NCBI RefSeq assembly: GCF_000455125.1
Contig: NZ_AUWR01000039.1
Location: 1-36,062, forward strand
DNA from: Mycobacterium sp. UM_WGJ
Lineage (GTDB): Bacteria; Actinomycetota; Actinomycetes; Mycobacteriales; Mycobacteriaceae
Direction: 5' to 3'
DNA length: 36,062 nucleotides
A program made the translations under genes and the position numbers. Within the stretch, counting starts at the first letter, position 1; the number at the start of each line of letters is the position of its first letter. Shown here one piece after another: positions 34,318-36,062 of this stretch. The notes under the pieces are model-generated. The model did not search any database. It was not told the origin of the DNA and saw only the letters and a list, made by a program, of their open reading frames with translations.

Positions 34318-35202
34318 CGCGCCGACGATGTCGCCGACCATGGCGCCCAGCTGCGACGCCCACGATCCCCAGCCGTTGTCACCGGCAGAGAAGTCGAAAT
34401 GCCCGTTCTTGCCGCGCACCTGCCGGTACTGCGAGTTGAAGTACCGCCCACTGCCGGCGGCCTGCGCCGGGTCACCGATCATCGCGGCCGGGTTGGAGGC
34501 GCCGCCCAGCGGGGCGTAGACCCAGACCCGGGTGTTGTTCTGCGCCAGCAGGGTGGCGTGCACGGTCGGGTCGTGCCACTTCCAACGGCCGAGCTGGGGC
34601 GCGCCCCACATGCCGTAGGGGTCCACCCCGCCGAAGTTCTGCAGGCCCGCGGCGATGACACCGCCCTCGGTGGTGTTGGCCGGCCCCAAGAAGCCCGACA
34701 TCGAGCCGGCGAAGCCGAACCGGTCGGGGTGGAAGGTGGCCAGCGCCAGGGCCCCGTAGCCGCCCTGCGACGCGCCGACCACGGCGTGACCGCCCGGCGC
34801 CAGGCCCCGGTTGGCCGCCAGCCAGTCCGGCAGCTCACTGGACAAGAAGGTGTCCCACTGCTTGCTGCCGTCCTGCTCCCAGTTGGTGTACATGCTGTAG
34901 GCACCGCCGGCCGGAGCGACCACCGAGACACCCTTACCGGCCAGCGTGTTCATCGCGTTGCCCGCGGTCACCCAGTTGCTCAGCTCGGGGTGGGCGTCGA
35001 ACGCGTCGAGCAGGTACACCGCGTGCGGTCCCTGGTTGAGGAATGCCACCGGAATGTCGCGGCCCATCGACGGCGACGGGACCATCAGGTTCTCGAACTG
35101 TGCGGCGTGCGCGCCCGGGCTCACGATTGCGCCGCCTCCCCACAACCCCAGCATCAGCACGGCCACGCACAACGCCCGCAGCAACTTCGACAGTCCGCTC
35201 AT
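34309..35202 (-). CDS. mpt51: MPT51/MPB51 antigen (FbpD), antigen-85-related secreted protein
   Basis: This is a secreted alpha/beta-hydrolase-fold protein of the antigen 85 family; M. tuberculosis MPT51 binds fibronectin and is considered non-catalytic. The start is ATG 35202 (AGGTGG just upstream), giving 297 aa (M. tuberculosis 299). The signal peptide spans about 1-33 (hydrophobic LLRALCVAVLMLGLWGGGAIV, AHA-A cleavage). Conserved segments include ENLMVPSPSMGRDIPVAF, GGAYSMYTNWEQDG and a C-terminal GHFDFSAGDNGWGSW...VGAIR. The nucleophile-elbow position reads GASQGG with Ser145, whereas I recall Ala at this place in M. tuberculosis. It lies next to and in the same direction as the fbpA-like gene. 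Confidence 0.94.
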   Translation of the reverse strand: MSGLSKLLRALCVAVLMLGLWGGGAIVSPGAHAAQFENLMVPSPSMGRDIPVAFLNQGPHAVYLLDAFDAHPELSNWVTAGNAMNTLAGKGVSVVAPAGGAYSMYTNWEQDGSKQWDTFLSSELPDWLAANRGLAPGGHAVVGASQGGYGALALATFHPDRFGFAGSMSGFLGPANTTEGGVIAAGLQNFGGVDPYGMWGAPQLGRWKWHDPTVHATLLAQNNTRVWVYAPLGGASNPAAMIGDPAQAAGSGRYFNSQYRQVRGKNGHFDFSAGDNGWGSWASQLGAMVGDIVGAIR

Positions 35203-35313
35203 ATCCACCTCGCTCGTCGGCACAGATTCTCCGATGTTTCCACCCGCTGGTCACGCGCCCTGACCCCGGGGGGTAGTCAATCACACGGCACTCGCAAGCA
35301 GGGCGGGAAACGA

Positions 35314-35348
35314 CCGACGGCGGCGACCCATCAGGTCGCCGCCGTCGG
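35314..35348 (-). terminator. Hairpin terminator after the fbpA gene
   Basis: Perfect 15-bp arms 35314-35328 and 35334-35348 (CCGACGGCGGCGACC and complement) surround the loop CATCA. It starts 24 bp after the stop of the minus-strand fbpA and precedes mpt51, so the two genes are probably separate or attenuated transcripts. Confidence 0.8.
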
Positions 35349-35372
35349 CGGTACATCTTCAGCGTTGGGAGA

Positions 35373-36062
<690 letters not shown>

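Overview
The window is high-GC actinobacterial DNA from a non-tuberculous Mycobacterium. The assignment rests on the arabinan/mycolate cell-wall gene order dprE1-dprE2-aftA-embC-embA-embB (plus strand) and fbpA-mpt51-culp6-fadD32-pks13-accD4 (minus strand), on a PGRS-repeat protein and on a PE-PPE-domain esterase. The proteins are close to, but clearly diverged from, their M. tuberculosis counterparts (Rv3790-Rv3804c region). I do not assign a species.

Layout. 1-3858 (minus): 5' part of a PGRS-repeat gene with a signal peptide in place of a PE domain; it runs off the left edge. 3859-4541: non-coding. 4595-5143 (minus): small membrane-anchored hypothetical protein, with a strong hairpin terminator after it. 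5221-19575 (plus): the arabinogalactan/lipoarabinomannan operon. DprE1 and DprE2 make decaprenyl-phospho-arabinose; AftA primes the galactan; EmbA/EmbB (arabinogalactan) and EmbC (lipoarabinomannan) extend the arabinan. 19587-22096: DUF559 nuclease-like gene and MFS transporter, both minus strand, with two copies of a 57-bp hairpin repeat. 22303-23595 (minus): secreted PE-PPE-domain hydrolase. 23840-34043 (minus): AccD4, Pks13, FadD32 and Culp6, i.e. mycolic acid condensation and envelope lipid hydrolysis. 34309-36062 (minus): MPT51 and the C-terminal part of an antigen 85 mycolyltransferase (FbpA by position).

The core metabolic genes are ordinary and well conserved. The unusual material lies between them: (i) a 429-bp mini-element between embC and embA, with 23-bp terminal inverted repeats around a small basic winged-helix-like ORF; (ii) a perfect 21-bp-arm palindrome of the same repeat family between dprE2 and aftA; (iii) a DUF559 gene bracketed by oppositely oriented copies of a different 57-bp hairpin repeat, one of which encodes the C-terminal tail of the neighbouring MFS transporter; (iv) a 53-bp tandem repeat that includes the mpt51 stop codon, and another long hairpin upstream of culp6. 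The best candidates for an undescribed system are the two pairings of a small DNA-binding or nuclease-like protein with its own palindrome family, reminiscent of REP/RAYT arrangements. Function and mobility are inferred only.
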